A DNA stretch of 64,000 nt from Streptomyces radiopugnans (GCF_900110735.1 NZ_FOET01000015.1:1-64000), one strand, 5' to 3'. Positions 16,462 to 24,995 are shown, counted from the first letter of the stretch. Notes: generated from the sequence alone by a model not told the origin. Program-made: numbers and translations.

Positions 16462-17556
16462 CGCGTCCGGGGGCGGGGCGGTGGAGCCCCGCACGGTCAG
16501 CCGCACCGGCAGGGTGGTCACCCTGGCGGCGGCTCCGGAGCCGCCGGCCTCCCGCGTCCGGCCGTCCAGCACGGCACCTTCCTCCCGGCCGTCCAGCACG
16601 GCGCCTTCCTCCCGGCCGTCCAGCACGGCCAGCAGAGCCCGCATTCCGGCCGCCCCCGCGTCCTCGGCGGGCAGCCGTACCGTCGTCAGCTCCGGCTCGA
16701 CCGCCCGGGCGAGCGCCAGATCGTCGAAGCCGGTCACCGAGACGTCCTCCGGCACCCGCAGCCCCAGCCGCCGCACGGCCTTGCACGCACCCGCGGCGAG
16801 CACGTCGTCGTCGCACACCAGCGCGGTCGGCCGGGGGACCGCCGCCAGTGCCTGTGCGGCGGCACGCGTCCCGGCGGCCACGTCCAGGCCGGCCGCCCAG
16901 GTCGGCGGCGGCGGGCAGCCGGCCCCGGCCAGAGCCTCGGCCAGTGCCGCGGCCCGCACCCGGAAGGTCCAGGAGTCCACCGCCGCGGCGATGTGGGCCA
17001 CCCGGCGGTGGCCCAGTCCCGTCAGATGCGCCACCGCCTGCCGCATGCCGTCGGCGATGTCGAGGTTGACGGTGGCCGCCGCCTGGGTGTTCTCCGGCCC
17101 GCTGTCGAGCATCACCAGGGGCAGCTCGCCGCCGGAGCGCAGGGCCGCCAGCGCCTCGGAGGCCATCGAGGAGGCGATCACGCCGTCGAGGGCGGCCCCG
17201 GCGGAGTCGAAGGGGTCCCGGGCCGGGCCGACGCCCTCCGGCGAGGGGTAGAGCACCACCCCGAAGCCGTGCTCGGCGGCCACCCGCGCGGCGCCCGCGT
17301 GGACCCGGGCGAAGAACTCGTTGGTGAGCGCCGGGACGACCAGCAGCGCGGTCCGGGTGCGTCCCAGCCGCAGGCTGCGCGCGGCCAGGTTCGGCCGGTA
17401 GCCCAGCTCCCGTGCCGCCTCCCGCACCGCCTCGGCCTTGCCCGGCGAGACCCGGCCGCGCCACTTGCCGCCCAGCACCAGGGAGACGGCCGCCTGCGAG
17501 ACCCCGGCGGCACGCGCCACGTCCCGGCTCGTGGGCCGGGGGCGGTCGATGGGCAC
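16438..17556 (-). CDS. LacI-family transcriptional regulator
   Basis: The product has 372 residues from the GTG at 17556, which has GGGAG upstream; an in-frame ATG at 17646 would add a Pro-rich 30-residue extension and is the alternative. The helix-turn-helix is at about 10-29 (SRDVARAAGVSQAAVSLVLG), followed by a periplasmic-binding-like sensor domain (TALLVVPALTNEFFARV, then CDDDVLAAGACKAV). Near the C-terminus a 9-residue unit, VLDGREEGA, is repeated because of a 27-bp DNA repeat. The regulator is divergent from an MFS exporter and probably controls it. The inducer is unknown. Confidence 0.9.
   Translation of the reverse strand: MPIDRPRPTSRDVARAAGVSQAAVSLVLGGKWRGRVSPGKAEAVREAARELGYRPNLAARSLRLGRTRTALLVVPALTNEFFARVHAGAARVAAEHGFGVVLYPSPEGVGPARDPFDSAGAALDGVIASSMASEALAALRSGGELPLVMLDSGPENTQAAATVNLDIADGMRQAVAHLTGLGHRRVAHIAAAVDSWTFRVRAAALAEALAGAGCPPPPTWAAGLDVAAGTRAAAQALAAVPRPTALVCDDDVLAAGACKAVRRLGLRVPEDVSVTGFDDLALARAVEPELTTVRLPAEDAGAAGMRALLAVLDGREEGAVLDGREEGAVLDGRTREAGGSGAAARVTTLPVRLTVRGSTAPPPDAPVGPGGH
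16559..16630. repeat. 27-bp tandem repeat, 2.7 copies, inside the LacI gene
   Basis: Units at 16559-16585 and 16586-16612 differ by one base, and a partial 18-bp third copy ends at 16630. The length is a multiple of three, so the reading frame is kept. It lies in the loop after the sensor domain. Confidence 0.85.
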
Positions 17557-17648
17557 TGGCTGGCTCCCGGAGCGGACGGACGGTACGGGCGGTACGGGCG
17601 GGCAGGGCGGCGCCCGGGGCCGGCATGGACCGGGGGGCTGACTCATGG

Positions 17649-17675
17649 TACGTATGACGGAGCAGGTTATACGTA
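17649..17675. promoter_or_regulatory. Two TACGTA palindromes, candidate LacI operator
   Basis: TACGTA occurs at 17649-17654 and 17670-17675, 21 bp apart (two helical turns), in the gap between the divergent LacI and MFS genes. The CG-centred palindromes suit LacI-family half-site architecture. Confidence 0.45.
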
Positions 17676-17720
17676 ACACTCTCAGGCCGCCGGAGGAGTC
17701 CGGGGAAGAGGAGACGATCC

Positions 17721-19016
17721 ATGGCGACGGGCTACGCCGAACTGCTGCGCGCCAGGCACGCCGTGCGGCTGCTCGCGGGCACCCTGGTCGGCCGGCTGCC
17801 GAACGCCACCGCCGCCCTGGCGATCGTGCTGTTCACCCGCGCGGAAGGCGGCAGCTACACCCTGGCGGGCGCGCTGTCGGCCGTCTACGGGCTGTCCAAC
17901 GCCGTCGGCCAGCCGCTGCTGGGCCGTGCGGTGGACCTGTGGGGCCAGCCGAGGGTGATGCTGCCCGCCGCGCTGCTCTCCGGTCTGGGCATGGCCGCCC
18001 TCGCCCTCACCGGCATCGAGCCGCTGCCCGTCGCCTACGCGGCGGTGGCCGTCGCCGGCCTGTTCACCCCGCCTCTGGAGGGCGGCCTGCGCGCCCTGTG
18101 GCCGTCCGTCCTGAAGCACCCCGACCGGGTGCACGCCGCCTACGCGCTGGACGCGGTGGCCCAGGAGGTCATGTTCACCCTGGGACCGCTGGCCGTCACG
18201 GTGCTGGTGGCCCTCTGGAGCGAGGCCGCGGCCCTGCTGGTGATCAACGCCCTGGGGGTGCTCGGCGCCCTGTCCGTGGTCGTCTCGCCGCCCTCCCGCC
18301 GCTGGCGCTCCGAGCCGCGCGAGGCGCACTGGCTGGGCGCCCTGCGCTCCGGCGGCCTGCTCGCCCTGCTGGGCTCGTTCTTCTTCGTCGGCCTCGCCCT
18401 GGGGACGATCGCCGTGGCCGCGGTCGCCTACGCCGACGGCCACGGCGACGAACTGATCTCCAGCTATCTGCTCTCGGCGCTGGGCGCCGGCGCGCTGGTC
18501 GGCGGCCTGGCCTACGGAGCCCGGACCTGGGCGGGGGAGCCCGAGACCCGGCTGCGGGCCCTGGTGGCCGCCCTGGCGGCCGGCTACCTGCCGCTGGCGC
18601 TGGCGCCGGGCCCCGTGGCGATGACCTTCCTGGCCGGGGTCGCGGGGCTCTTCCTGGCCCCCGCGCTGGCCTGCGCCTTCGTGGTGGTGGACCGGCACGC
18701 GCCGCCGGGCACGGTCACGGAGGCGTTCTCCTGGCTGGTGACGTCCTTCGGCGTCGGAGCCGCGGCGGGGACGGCCGTGGTGGGCCCGGTCATCGAGTGG
18801 GGCGGGGCTCCGGCGGGCTTCCTCGTCGCCGGTGCGGGCGGCCTGGCCGCGCTGCTGGTCCTGCTGGCCACCGGGCGGGTCCTGGCGGCTCCCGCCCGGT
18901 TCCCGGCCCCGGTCCGCACCCCTTCCCACCCCCCGTCCCCCGATGCCGTCGCCCGGATGGAAAGTGATCGGAACGGGGGCGCCGGAGCCGGTTTCAAAAC
19001 CGGGCATCAGGCGTAA
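17721..19016 (+). CDS. MFS transporter
   Basis: The product has 431 residues with about 12 hydrophobic segments, starting at ATG 17721 after GAAGAGGAGA. The early segments carry YGLSNAVGQPLLGRAVDLWGQ, which corresponds to the DRxGRR-type loop between helices 2 and 3. It resembles Streptomyces exporters of unknown substrate. It is divergent from the LacI regulator, and its stop codon TAA (19014-19016) forms part of the -10 box of pafA. Confidence 0.87.
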   Translation: MATGYAELLRARHAVRLLAGTLVGRLPNATAALAIVLFTRAEGGSYTLAGALSAVYGLSNAVGQPLLGRAVDLWGQPRVMLPAALLSGLGMAALALTGIEPLPVAYAAVAVAGLFTPPLEGGLRALWPSVLKHPDRVHAAYALDAVAQEVMFTLGPLAVTVLVALWSEAAALLVINALGVLGALSVVVSPPSRRWRSEPREAHWLGALRSGGLLALLGSFFFVGLALGTIAVAAVAYADGHGDELISSYLLSALGAGALVGGLAYGARTWAGEPETRLRALVAALAAGYLPLALAPGPVAMTFLAGVAGLFLAPALACAFVVVDRHAPPGTVTEAFSWLVTSFGVGAAAGTAVVGPVIEWGGAPAGFLVAGAGGLAALLVLLATGRVLAAPARFPAPVRTPSHPPSPDAVARMESDRNGGAGAGFKTGHQA

Positions 19017-19019
19017 AGT
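18988..19019 (+). promoter_or_regulatory. pafA leaderless promoter with GGTTTCAA dyad
   Basis: A perfect palindrome CCGGTTT-CA-AAACCGG lies at 18988-19003. Its GGTTTCAA (18990-18997) is followed by 16 nt and the -10 box TAAAGT (19014-19019), and 6 nt later by the pafA ATG. The arrangement repeats that of the arc promoter. Confidence 0.55.
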
Positions 19020-19025
19020 TCATTC

Positions 19026-20387
19026 ATGGACCGCCGAATCTTCGGGCTGGAGAACGAGTACGGCGTCACGTGTACGTTTCGGGGACAGCGGCGCCTGTCT
19101 CCTGACGAAGTGGCGCGGTACCTCTTCCGCCGTGTCGTGTCATGGGGCCGCAGCAGCAACGTCTTCCTCCGCAACGGCGCCCGCCTCTACCTCGACGTGG
19201 GATCGCATCCGGAGTACGCCACTCCGGAGTGCGACGACGTGACCGAGCTGGTCACCCACGACAAGGCCGGCGAGCGCATCCTCGAAGGACTCCTCGTCGA
19301 CGCCGAGCGACGCCTCCACGAGGAGGGCATCGCGGGCGACGTCTACCTGTTCAAGAACAACACCGACTCGGCGGGCAACTCGTACGGCTGCCACGAGAAC
19401 TACCTCGTGGCCCGGCACGGGGAGTTCTCGCGCCTGGCGGACGTCCTCATCCCGTTCCTGGTGACCCGGCAGCTCGTCTGCGGCGCCGGCAAGGTGCTCC
19501 AGACCCCGCGCGGCGCGGTCTACTGCGTCAGCCAGCGCGCCGAGCACATCTGGGAGGGCGTCAGCTCGGCCACCACCCGGTCCCGGCCGATCATCAACAC
19601 CCGCGACGAGCCGCACGCCGACGCCGAGCGCTACCGCCGCCTCCACGTCATCGTCGGCGACTCCAACATGTCCGAGACGACCATGCTGCTCAAGGTCGGC
19701 GCCACCGATCTGGTGCTGCGCATGATCGAGGCCGGCACGGTCATGCGCGACCTCACCCTGGAGAACCCGATCCGGGCGATCCGCGAGGTCAGCCACGACA
19801 TCACCGGCCGGCGCAAGGTCCGGCTGGCCAACGGGCGCGAGGCCTCCGCGCTGGAGGTGCAGCAGGAGTACTACGAGAAGGCCGCCGACTTCTGCGAGCG
19901 CCGGGGCATCCGCACGGGCGTGGTGGACCAGGTGCTGGAGCTGTGGGGCCGCACCCTGGAGGCGGTCCGCACCCAGGAGCTCGACAAGGTCAACACCGAG
20001 ATCGACTGGGTGATGAAGTACCAGCTCATCGAGCGCTACCGGGCCAAGAACAACATCACCATGTCCCACCCCCGGATCGCCCAGATAGACCTCGCCTACC
20101 ACGACATCCACCGCCGCCGCGGGCTGTACTACCTGCTGGAGCGGAAGGGGCAGGCGGCCCGGATCTGCAACGACGTCAAGATCTTCGAGGGCAAGTCCGT
20201 GCCGCCGCAGACCACCCGCGCCCGGCTGCGCGGCGACTTCATCCGCCGGGCCCAGGAGCAGCGCCGCGACTTCACGGTGGACTGGGTGCACCTGAAGCTG
20301 AACGACCAGGCCCAGCGCACGGTGCTGTGCAAGGACCCGTTCCGTTCGGTGGACGAGCGCGTGGAGAAGCTCATCGCCGGTATGTGA
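19026..20387 (+). CDS. pafA: Pup-protein ligase PafA
   Basis: The product has 453 residues. It has the glutamine-synthetase-like fold with metal ligand Glu9 in FGLENEYG and catalytic base Asp57 in RLYLDVGSHPEY, and KNNTDSAGNSYGCHENY in the ATP site. It lacks the Dop-specific loop. It joins the C-terminal Glu of Pup to substrate lysines using ATP. The mRNA is predicted to be leaderless. The gene lies 2.6 kb after prcA, separated by the LacI/MFS pair. Confidence 0.97.
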   Translation: MDRRIFGLENEYGVTCTFRGQRRLSPDEVARYLFRRVVSWGRSSNVFLRNGARLYLDVGSHPEYATPECDDVTELVTHDKAGERILEGLLVDAERRLHEEGIAGDVYLFKNNTDSAGNSYGCHENYLVARHGEFSRLADVLIPFLVTRQLVCGAGKVLQTPRGAVYCVSQRAEHIWEGVSSATTRSRPIINTRDEPHADAERYRRLHVIVGDSNMSETTMLLKVGATDLVLRMIEAGTVMRDLTLENPIRAIREVSHDITGRRKVRLANGREASALEVQQEYYEKAADFCERRGIRTGVVDQVLELWGRTLEAVRTQELDKVNTEIDWVMKYQLIERYRAKNNITMSHPRIAQIDLAYHDIHRRRGLYYLLERKGQAARICNDVKIFEGKSVPPQTTRARLRGDFIRRAQEQRRDFTVDWVHLKLNDQAQRTVLCKDPFRSVDERVEKLIAGM

Positions 20388-20404
20388 GCCCGGCGGCAGG
20401 CGCG

Positions 20405-20437
20405 CCCGGGGCCGTGGCACACCGGCACGGTCCCGGG
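20405..20437 (+). terminator. Terminator hairpin after pafA
   Basis: CCCGGGGCCGTG (20405-20416) pairs with CACGGTCCCGGG (20426-20437), with one G-U wobble. Confidence 0.5.
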
Positions 20438-20550
20438 GCCGGGAACGAAATCGGTCCTTCCGCGAGTTGTGGGAGGTGGGCCGGGCGGCCCGTAGAGTGA
20501 CCGGACACGCCCGGAACGCCCGGACACCTCCTACACCACGAGTTGGACTG

Positions 20551-21561
20551 ATGCTGCAATCTCGAGGGGGACGCCCCCCACACCCCCGCCCCCTGGCGAA
20601 GGTCGGCCGCCGCGTCGCCGCGGCCCTGGTCGTGCCCGCCATGCTCTTCACCGCGGCGTGCGGCTCCGACGGGTCCGACGGCTCCTCCGAGGCCGCCACG
20701 AAGGTCTCCGGCAAGGTCGGCGAGGAGCCCAAGGTCACCGTCGCCGAGGACGCCGAGGCCCCCGACGAGGCCGCCACGCGGACGGTCACCGAGGGCAAGG
20801 GCGACAAGCTCGCCGAGGGCGACTTCGTCCGCATCGACATCCTGATGACCAGCAACGGCCAGGAGCTGATCAACACCTGGAAGCAGCAGCCCGAGGGCGC
20901 CTCCGCGGGCGACGCCCGCCGCCAGGAGGTCCTCCGTCTCGGTGAGGCGCAGGGGCTTCCCGAGCCGGTCACCCGGTCCCTGATCGGCGAGCGGGCCGGC
21001 AGCCGCGTCCTGATCGAGGGCACCGCCGAGGCGATCATGGGCGACTCGATCAACCCGCAGCTGGGGATCGACGGGGGCGACAGCATGGTCTGGGTGATCG
21101 ACGCCGTCGCCTCCGCCAAGACCGACGCCAAGGCCGAGGCCGAGGGCGAGCAGGCGGCCACCGGCGAGGGCATGCCCGAGGTGAAGGCCAACGAGCAGAA
21201 GGCCGCCACCATCACCGTCCCCAAGGGCGAGAAGGCTCCCGGGAAGCTGAAGCAGCAGGTGCTGATCGAGGGCGACGGGCCCGAGGTGGAGGCCGGCGAC
21301 GGCCTGATCGCCCAGTACACCGGGGTCAAGTGGGAGGACGGGAAGAAGTTCGACTCCTCCTGGGACCACGGCGGCGCCACCGCCTTCCAGATCGGCACCG
21401 GCAAGGTCGTCAAGGGCTGGGACGACGCCCTGGTCGGCAAGAACGTCGGGGACCGCGTCCTCCTGGTCATCCCGCCGGACCTCGCCTACGGGAGCAACCC
21501 GCAGTCGGAGCTGGCCGAGAACACGCTGGTGTTCGTCGTGGACATCGTCGGCAAGGTCTGA
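20551..21561 (+). CDS. FKBP-type peptidyl-prolyl isomerase lipoprotein with two FKBP-like halves
   Basis: The product has 336 residues, with a basic start, a hydrophobic stretch and Cys37 in FTAAC as a probable lipobox. Residues 248-336 are a complete FKBP domain (YTGVKWEDGKKFDSSW, VVKGWDDALVGKNVGDRVLL, IPPDLAYG). Residues 88-185 follow the same plan in degenerate form (GDFVRIDILMTSNGQELINTW, then LIGERAGSRVLI). An Ala/Glu/Lys linker joins them. It should assist folding of exported proteins on the outer membrane face. A TAGAGT box at 20493-20498 is the likely -10 element. A second FKBP gene follows. Confidence 0.87.
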   Translation: MLQSRGGRPPHPRPLAKVGRRVAAALVVPAMLFTAACGSDGSDGSSEAATKVSGKVGEEPKVTVAEDAEAPDEAATRTVTEGKGDKLAEGDFVRIDILMTSNGQELINTWKQQPEGASAGDARRQEVLRLGEAQGLPEPVTRSLIGERAGSRVLIEGTAEAIMGDSINPQLGIDGGDSMVWVIDAVASAKTDAKAEAEGEQAATGEGMPEVKANEQKAATITVPKGEKAPGKLKQQVLIEGDGPEVEAGDGLIAQYTGVKWEDGKKFDSSWDHGGATAFQIGTGKVVKGWDDALVGKNVGDRVLLVIPPDLAYGSNPQSELAENTLVFVVDIVGKV

Positions 21562-21640
21562 CGATCTCCGACGGCGGCGGCCCGCCGGGTCTGCGAGACT
21601 GGCCCGGTTGACCGATGGAAAAGTTCGTAGGAGCAATTTC

Positions 21641-22012
21641 GTGAGCATCGACAAGCCCGAGATCGACTTCCCGGGCGGCGAGCCCCCGGCCGACCTGGAG
21701 ATCAAGGACATCTGGGAGGGCGACGGACCGGTCGCCAAGGCCGGCGACACCGTCTCCGTGCACTACGTGGGCGTCGCCTTCTCCACCGGTGAGGAGTTCG
21801 ACGCGAGCTGGAACCGCGGCACCCCGCTGCGCTTCCAGCTCGGCGTCGGCCAGGTCATCTCCGGCTGGGACCAGGGCGTGCAGGGCATGAAGGTCGGCGG
21901 GCGCCGCCAGCTGATCATCCCGCCCCACATGGCGTACGGCGACCGGGGCGCCGGCGGCCGGATCAAGCCGGGCGAGACGCTCATCTTCGTCTGCGACCTG
22001 GTCTCCGTCTGA
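21641..22012 (+). CDS. FKBP-type peptidyl-prolyl isomerase, single domain
   Basis: The product has 123 residues, starting at GTG 21641 with GTAGGAG upstream. It is a complete single-domain FKBP without a signal sequence: VHYVGVAFSTGEEFDASWNRG, VISGWDQGVQGMKVGGRRQL, IPPHMAYGDRGAG. It is expected in the cytoplasm and catalyses cis-trans isomerisation of proline bonds. It follows the larger FKBP lipoprotein gene by 79 bp and ends at a strong hairpin with a short U-tract, so the two may form one transcription unit. Confidence 0.93.
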   Translation: MSIDKPEIDFPGGEPPADLEIKDIWEGDGPVAKAGDTVSVHYVGVAFSTGEEFDASWNRGTPLRFQLGVGQVISGWDQGVQGMKVGGRRQLIIPPHMAYGDRGAGGRIKPGETLIFVCDLVSV

Positions 22013-22028
22013 GACCGTCGGAACACCG

Positions 22029-22065
22029 GCCCGGGCCCCCGCCGCACGGCGGGGGCCCGGGCTTT
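22029..22065 (+). terminator. Intrinsic terminator after the FKBP genes
   Basis: A perfect 16-bp stem (22029-22044 with 22047-22062) is followed by TTT. Confidence 0.8.
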
Positions 22066-22126
22066 GTACCGGGCCCGTCCGGAGCGGTACGGTCGACGGT
22101 CGGGACAAGTACGAGAGAGGGCGTCG

Positions 22127-23110
22127 ATGGCCATTGCCAAGGCCGAGCGGCTGATGAATCTGGCGCTGTGCCTGCTGGGGACGCGGCGCCCGCTGACCAA
22201 GCGCGAGCTGCGGGCGTCGATCGAGGCGTACCTGGAGGTCGGCGGGGGTTCGGGCAGGGGCGGCGAGGACGCCTTCAACCGGATGTTCGAGCGTGACAAG
22301 GACGATCTGCGCGAGCTCGGCCTGGTGATCGAGACGGTGGAGAACCTGGAGGGCGAGATCGCCTACCAGGCCCGCCGCGACAGCAACCGCCTCCCGCCCG
22401 TCGCCCTGGACGCCGAGGAGGCCGCCGCCCTCACCCTGGCCGCCAAGGTCTGGCAGCAGGCCCGGCTGGCCGGGGCCGCCAGCGGCGCCCTGCAGAAGCT
22501 GCGCGCCGCCGGGATGCCGCTGGCCGACACCGGCGCGGACGACCCGTACGGCGGCCACAGCGCCCTGGAGCCGCGCATCCCCGTGCGCGAGGCCGCCTTC
22601 GAACCGCTGATGCTCGCCTGCCGCGACCGGCGCCCGGTCACCTTCGCCTACCGCAAGTCCAACGCCGCCCGCCCCGAGACCCGGCACGTGGAGCCGTGGA
22701 CGCTGGAGTGCTGGCGCGGCCACTGGTACCTGGCGGGCCACGACCGCGACCGGGGCGCCGAGCGGGTCTTCCGGCTCTCGCGCATCACCGGGCCGGTGCG
22801 CTCCCGCGCCGGGGCCTACACCGCCGAGGTGCCCGACCACGTCACCGTCCGCGAGACCGTCGAGCGCTGGGCCGGGGAGATCGCCACCGCCACCGCCCGC
22901 ATCCGGCTGCGGCAGGGGGCCGGCTACCCGCTGCGGGCCAGGGCCTCGGAGGTGCGCGACGCCGGGGACGGCTGGGACGAACTGGAGATCCCCTACGGCC
23001 ACGGGCTGGACGCCTGGCTGGTGGAGTTCGGGCCGGACGTGGTCGTGCTGGAACCCGCCGAGCTGCGGGCCGACGTGGTGGACCGGCTGCGCGCCGTCGC
23101 CAAGGGATGA
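22127..23110 (+). CDS. pafB: WYL-domain regulator PafB
   Basis: The product has 327 residues, starting at ATG 22127 after GAGAGAGG. It has an N-terminal winged helix-turn-helix (AERLMNLALCLLGTRRPLTKRELRASI), a WYL domain in the middle (PVTFAYRKSN, RHVEPWTLECWRGHWYLAGHD) and a WCX-type C-terminal extension. With PafC it forms the heterodimeric activator that switches on DNA-damage genes independently of LexA in mycobacteria. Despite the name, proteasome function is not its role. It lies 100 bp upstream of pafC. Confidence 0.92.
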   Translation: MAIAKAERLMNLALCLLGTRRPLTKRELRASIEAYLEVGGGSGRGGEDAFNRMFERDKDDLRELGLVIETVENLEGEIAYQARRDSNRLPPVALDAEEAAALTLAAKVWQQARLAGAASGALQKLRAAGMPLADTGADDPYGGHSALEPRIPVREAAFEPLMLACRDRRPVTFAYRKSNAARPETRHVEPWTLECWRGHWYLAGHDRDRGAERVFRLSRITGPVRSRAGAYTAEVPDHVTVRETVERWAGEIATATARIRLRQGAGYPLRARASEVRDAGDGWDELEIPYGHGLDAWLVEFGPDVVVLEPAELRADVVDRLRAVAKG

Positions 23111-23210
23111 CGGGCCCCGCCAGGGGCCGACGGGCCCCAAGCAGGACCGCACAGGTCCGCACGGGGCCGGCAAGGGCTTGAGGGAACGCGAGGGAAGAGG
23201 CACCACCGAC

Positions 23211-24173
23211 ATGGCCACCAACGCCATCGACCAGACCCGCCGGATGCTGTCCCTGGTGACGTATCTGCGCGAGCGGCCCGGCGCCCGCGTCGAGGACGTC
23301 GCCCGCGCCTTCGGCATCACCACCGACGAGCTGATCTCCGACCTCCACGTCCTGCCGATGTGCGGCACCAGCTTCCGCGGCGGGGACCTGCTGGACATCG
23401 ACACCGACGGCGAGCGCATCTGGTGGCACAACGCCGACGCGGTGGGCTCCAGCACCGGCGAGCCGCTGCGGCTGGCCGCCGACGAGGCCACCGCCCTGCT
23501 GGTGGCCGCGCGGGCCGTCGCCACCCTGCCGGGACTGCGCGAGAGCGACCGCGAGGCACTCCAGCGCGCCACCGCCAAGATCGAGGCGGCGGCGGGCGAG
23601 AGCGCCGGGGCCAGCTCCCGGCTGTCGGTCACCTTCGAGTCCGAGGGCGGGGTCTTCGCGGACGTCGACCGGGCCATCGCCGAGCGCCGCAGGCTGTGGA
23701 TCCGCTACTACTCGCCGACGCGCGACACCCTGACCGAGCGCGAGATCGACCCGATCCGGCTGTTCGCCGTCGGCCACACCTACGTCGAGGCCTGGTGCCG
23801 CCTGTCCGAGGCGCACCGCACCTTCCGGCTGGACCGGGTGGCCGAGATCAGGCTGCTGGACGAGCCCTCCGACCCTCCGCCGGTGGAGCTGCGCGACCTG
23901 TCCGAAGGGCTGGTCCAGCCCTCCGCCGAGGATCCGCAGGTGGTGATCGAGGTGGGGCCGGGCGGGCGCTGGGTCGCCGAGTACTACCCGCACGACAGCG
24001 CCGAGGAACTGCCCGAGGGCGGTCTGCGCATCACCCTGCGCGCCCCCGACCCGGCCTCCCTGCGCCGCCTGGCCCTGCGGCTGGGCCGCGACGGCCGGAT
24101 CGTCTCCCCGCGGGAACTGGCCGACAGCGCCCGGGACGCGGCGCGGGCGGCGCTGGCGGCGTACGGCGACTGA
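23211..24173 (+). CDS. pafC: WYL-domain regulator PafC
   Basis: The product has 320 residues, starting at ATG 23211. It has an N-terminal helix-turn-helix (TRRMLSLVTYLRERPGARVEDVARAFGI), a WYL domain (LWIRYYSPTRDTLTEREIDP, then YVEAWCRLSEAHRTFRLDRV) and a C-terminal WCX region. It is the partner of PafB. The 100-bp gap between them contains short GGGCC/GGCCC repeats but no clear promoter, so the two are probably co-transcribed. Confidence 0.92.
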   Translation: MATNAIDQTRRMLSLVTYLRERPGARVEDVARAFGITTDELISDLHVLPMCGTSFRGGDLLDIDTDGERIWWHNADAVGSSTGEPLRLAADEATALLVAARAVATLPGLRESDREALQRATAKIEAAAGESAGASSRLSVTFESEGGVFADVDRAIAERRRLWIRYYSPTRDTLTEREIDPIRLFAVGHTYVEAWCRLSEAHRTFRLDRVAEIRLLDEPSDPPPVELRDLSEGLVQPSAEDPQVVIEVGPGGRWVAEYYPHDSAEELPEGGLRITLRAPDPASLRRLALRLGRDGRIVSPRELADSARDAARAALAAYGD

Positions 24174-24234
24174 GCACCGGCCCGGCCCTGGCCCGCCCGG
24201 CCGGGGCCTCCCCGCTCCGGTCGCGGCCGTCCAC

Positions 24235-24240
24235 TACGCT
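24235..24240 (+). promoter_or_regulatory. -10 box of a leaderless promoter (small membrane protein)
   Basis: TACGCT is followed by 6 nt and the ATG at 24247. Confidence 0.6.
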
Positions 24241-24246
24241 CGCCCC

Positions 24247-24444
24247 ATGCTCTGGCCCATGTTCTTCCTCACGCTCGCCTTCTGCGGAATCGCCGTGCTC
24301 GGCGTCCTCGCCGTCCGGGTGGGACTGGAGGCGCGGCGCTTCGCCCGCGCGGTCGGCGACGGCTGCGAGCGCGTGGCCAGGGCCGCGGAGGATCTGGAGC
24401 GGGCCGCGACCCCCCTGGCCGCACGGGCGCGCGTCGAGCGATGA
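24247..24444 (+). CDS. Small single-pass membrane protein
   Basis: The product has 65 residues. A hydrophobic segment (FFLTLAFCGIAVLGVLAVRV) spans most of residues 6-25, followed by an amphipathic charged helix (EARRFARAVGDGCERVARAAEDLERAA, key residues alternating Arg/Glu/Ala). The leaderless-type -10 box supports real expression from this ATG. I do not know the family's function. The layout of one membrane helix plus an amphipathic helix resembles TatA, whose gene is the next one, but the KLP motif is absent. Confidence 0.7.
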   Translation: MLWPMFFLTLAFCGIAVLGVLAVRVGLEARRFARAVGDGCERVARAAEDLERAATPLAARARVER

Positions 24445-24713
24445 ACCGGGCACAGGCGGGTGCAGGGGGGTACGGGCGGGGTGCCCCGAGGCGGCCGCCG
24501 GGCGTCGCCCCCTCCATGTCCGGAGCCCGGGGCGGTACCCTTCAAGACGGCGTACGCGCTGCGCCCGTGACCGGCACCGGGATGACGCGGAGGCATTGCC
24601 CCGCGTTCACCCCCCGGGGTTACGATCGCTGCCAGCGCACCAGTACGAGGAAGCCCGTCCGAATCAGTAGGGCAGGCACGGAGACCGCCGCCCCGGCGAG
24701 AAGGTAGTGGCAC

Positions 24714-24995
24714 ATGATCGGCAACCTGAGGCCCATGGAGATCGTACTGATCCTCCTCGTCGTCCTGCTGCTGTTCGGCGCCAAGAAGCTCCCCGACATG
24801 GCCCGTTCGCTCGGCAAGTCGGCCCGCATCCTCAAGAGCGAGGCCAAGGCCATGAAGAAGGAGAGCGAGAACGAGGCCGCCCAGCAGGACACCTCCGCCC
24901 AGCAGGCCGCGCCCAAGACCATCCAGGCCGCGCCCGGCGACGTCACCAGCTCCCGCCCGGTGAACGAGCCCGGCCAGCAGACCACCAAGAACTGA
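24714..24995 (+). CDS. tatA: Twin-arginine translocase subunit TatA
   Basis: The product has 93 residues. One N-terminal membrane helix (MEIVLILLVVLLLFGAKKLP) includes the diagnostic FGAKKLPD hinge, then an amphipathic helix (MARSLGKSARILKSEAKAMKK) and a Gln/Ala-rich tail. It polymerises to form the pore for folded proteins carrying twin-Arg signals. It lies 82 bp upstream of tatC. TACGAT at 24621-24626 is a possible -10 box, giving a leader of about 80 nt. The 269-bp gap before it shows nothing else I can interpret. Confidence 0.95.
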   Translation: MIGNLRPMEIVLILLVVLLLFGAKKLPDMARSLGKSARILKSEAKAMKKESENEAAQQDTSAQQAAPKTIQAAPGDVTSSRPVNEPGQQTTKN

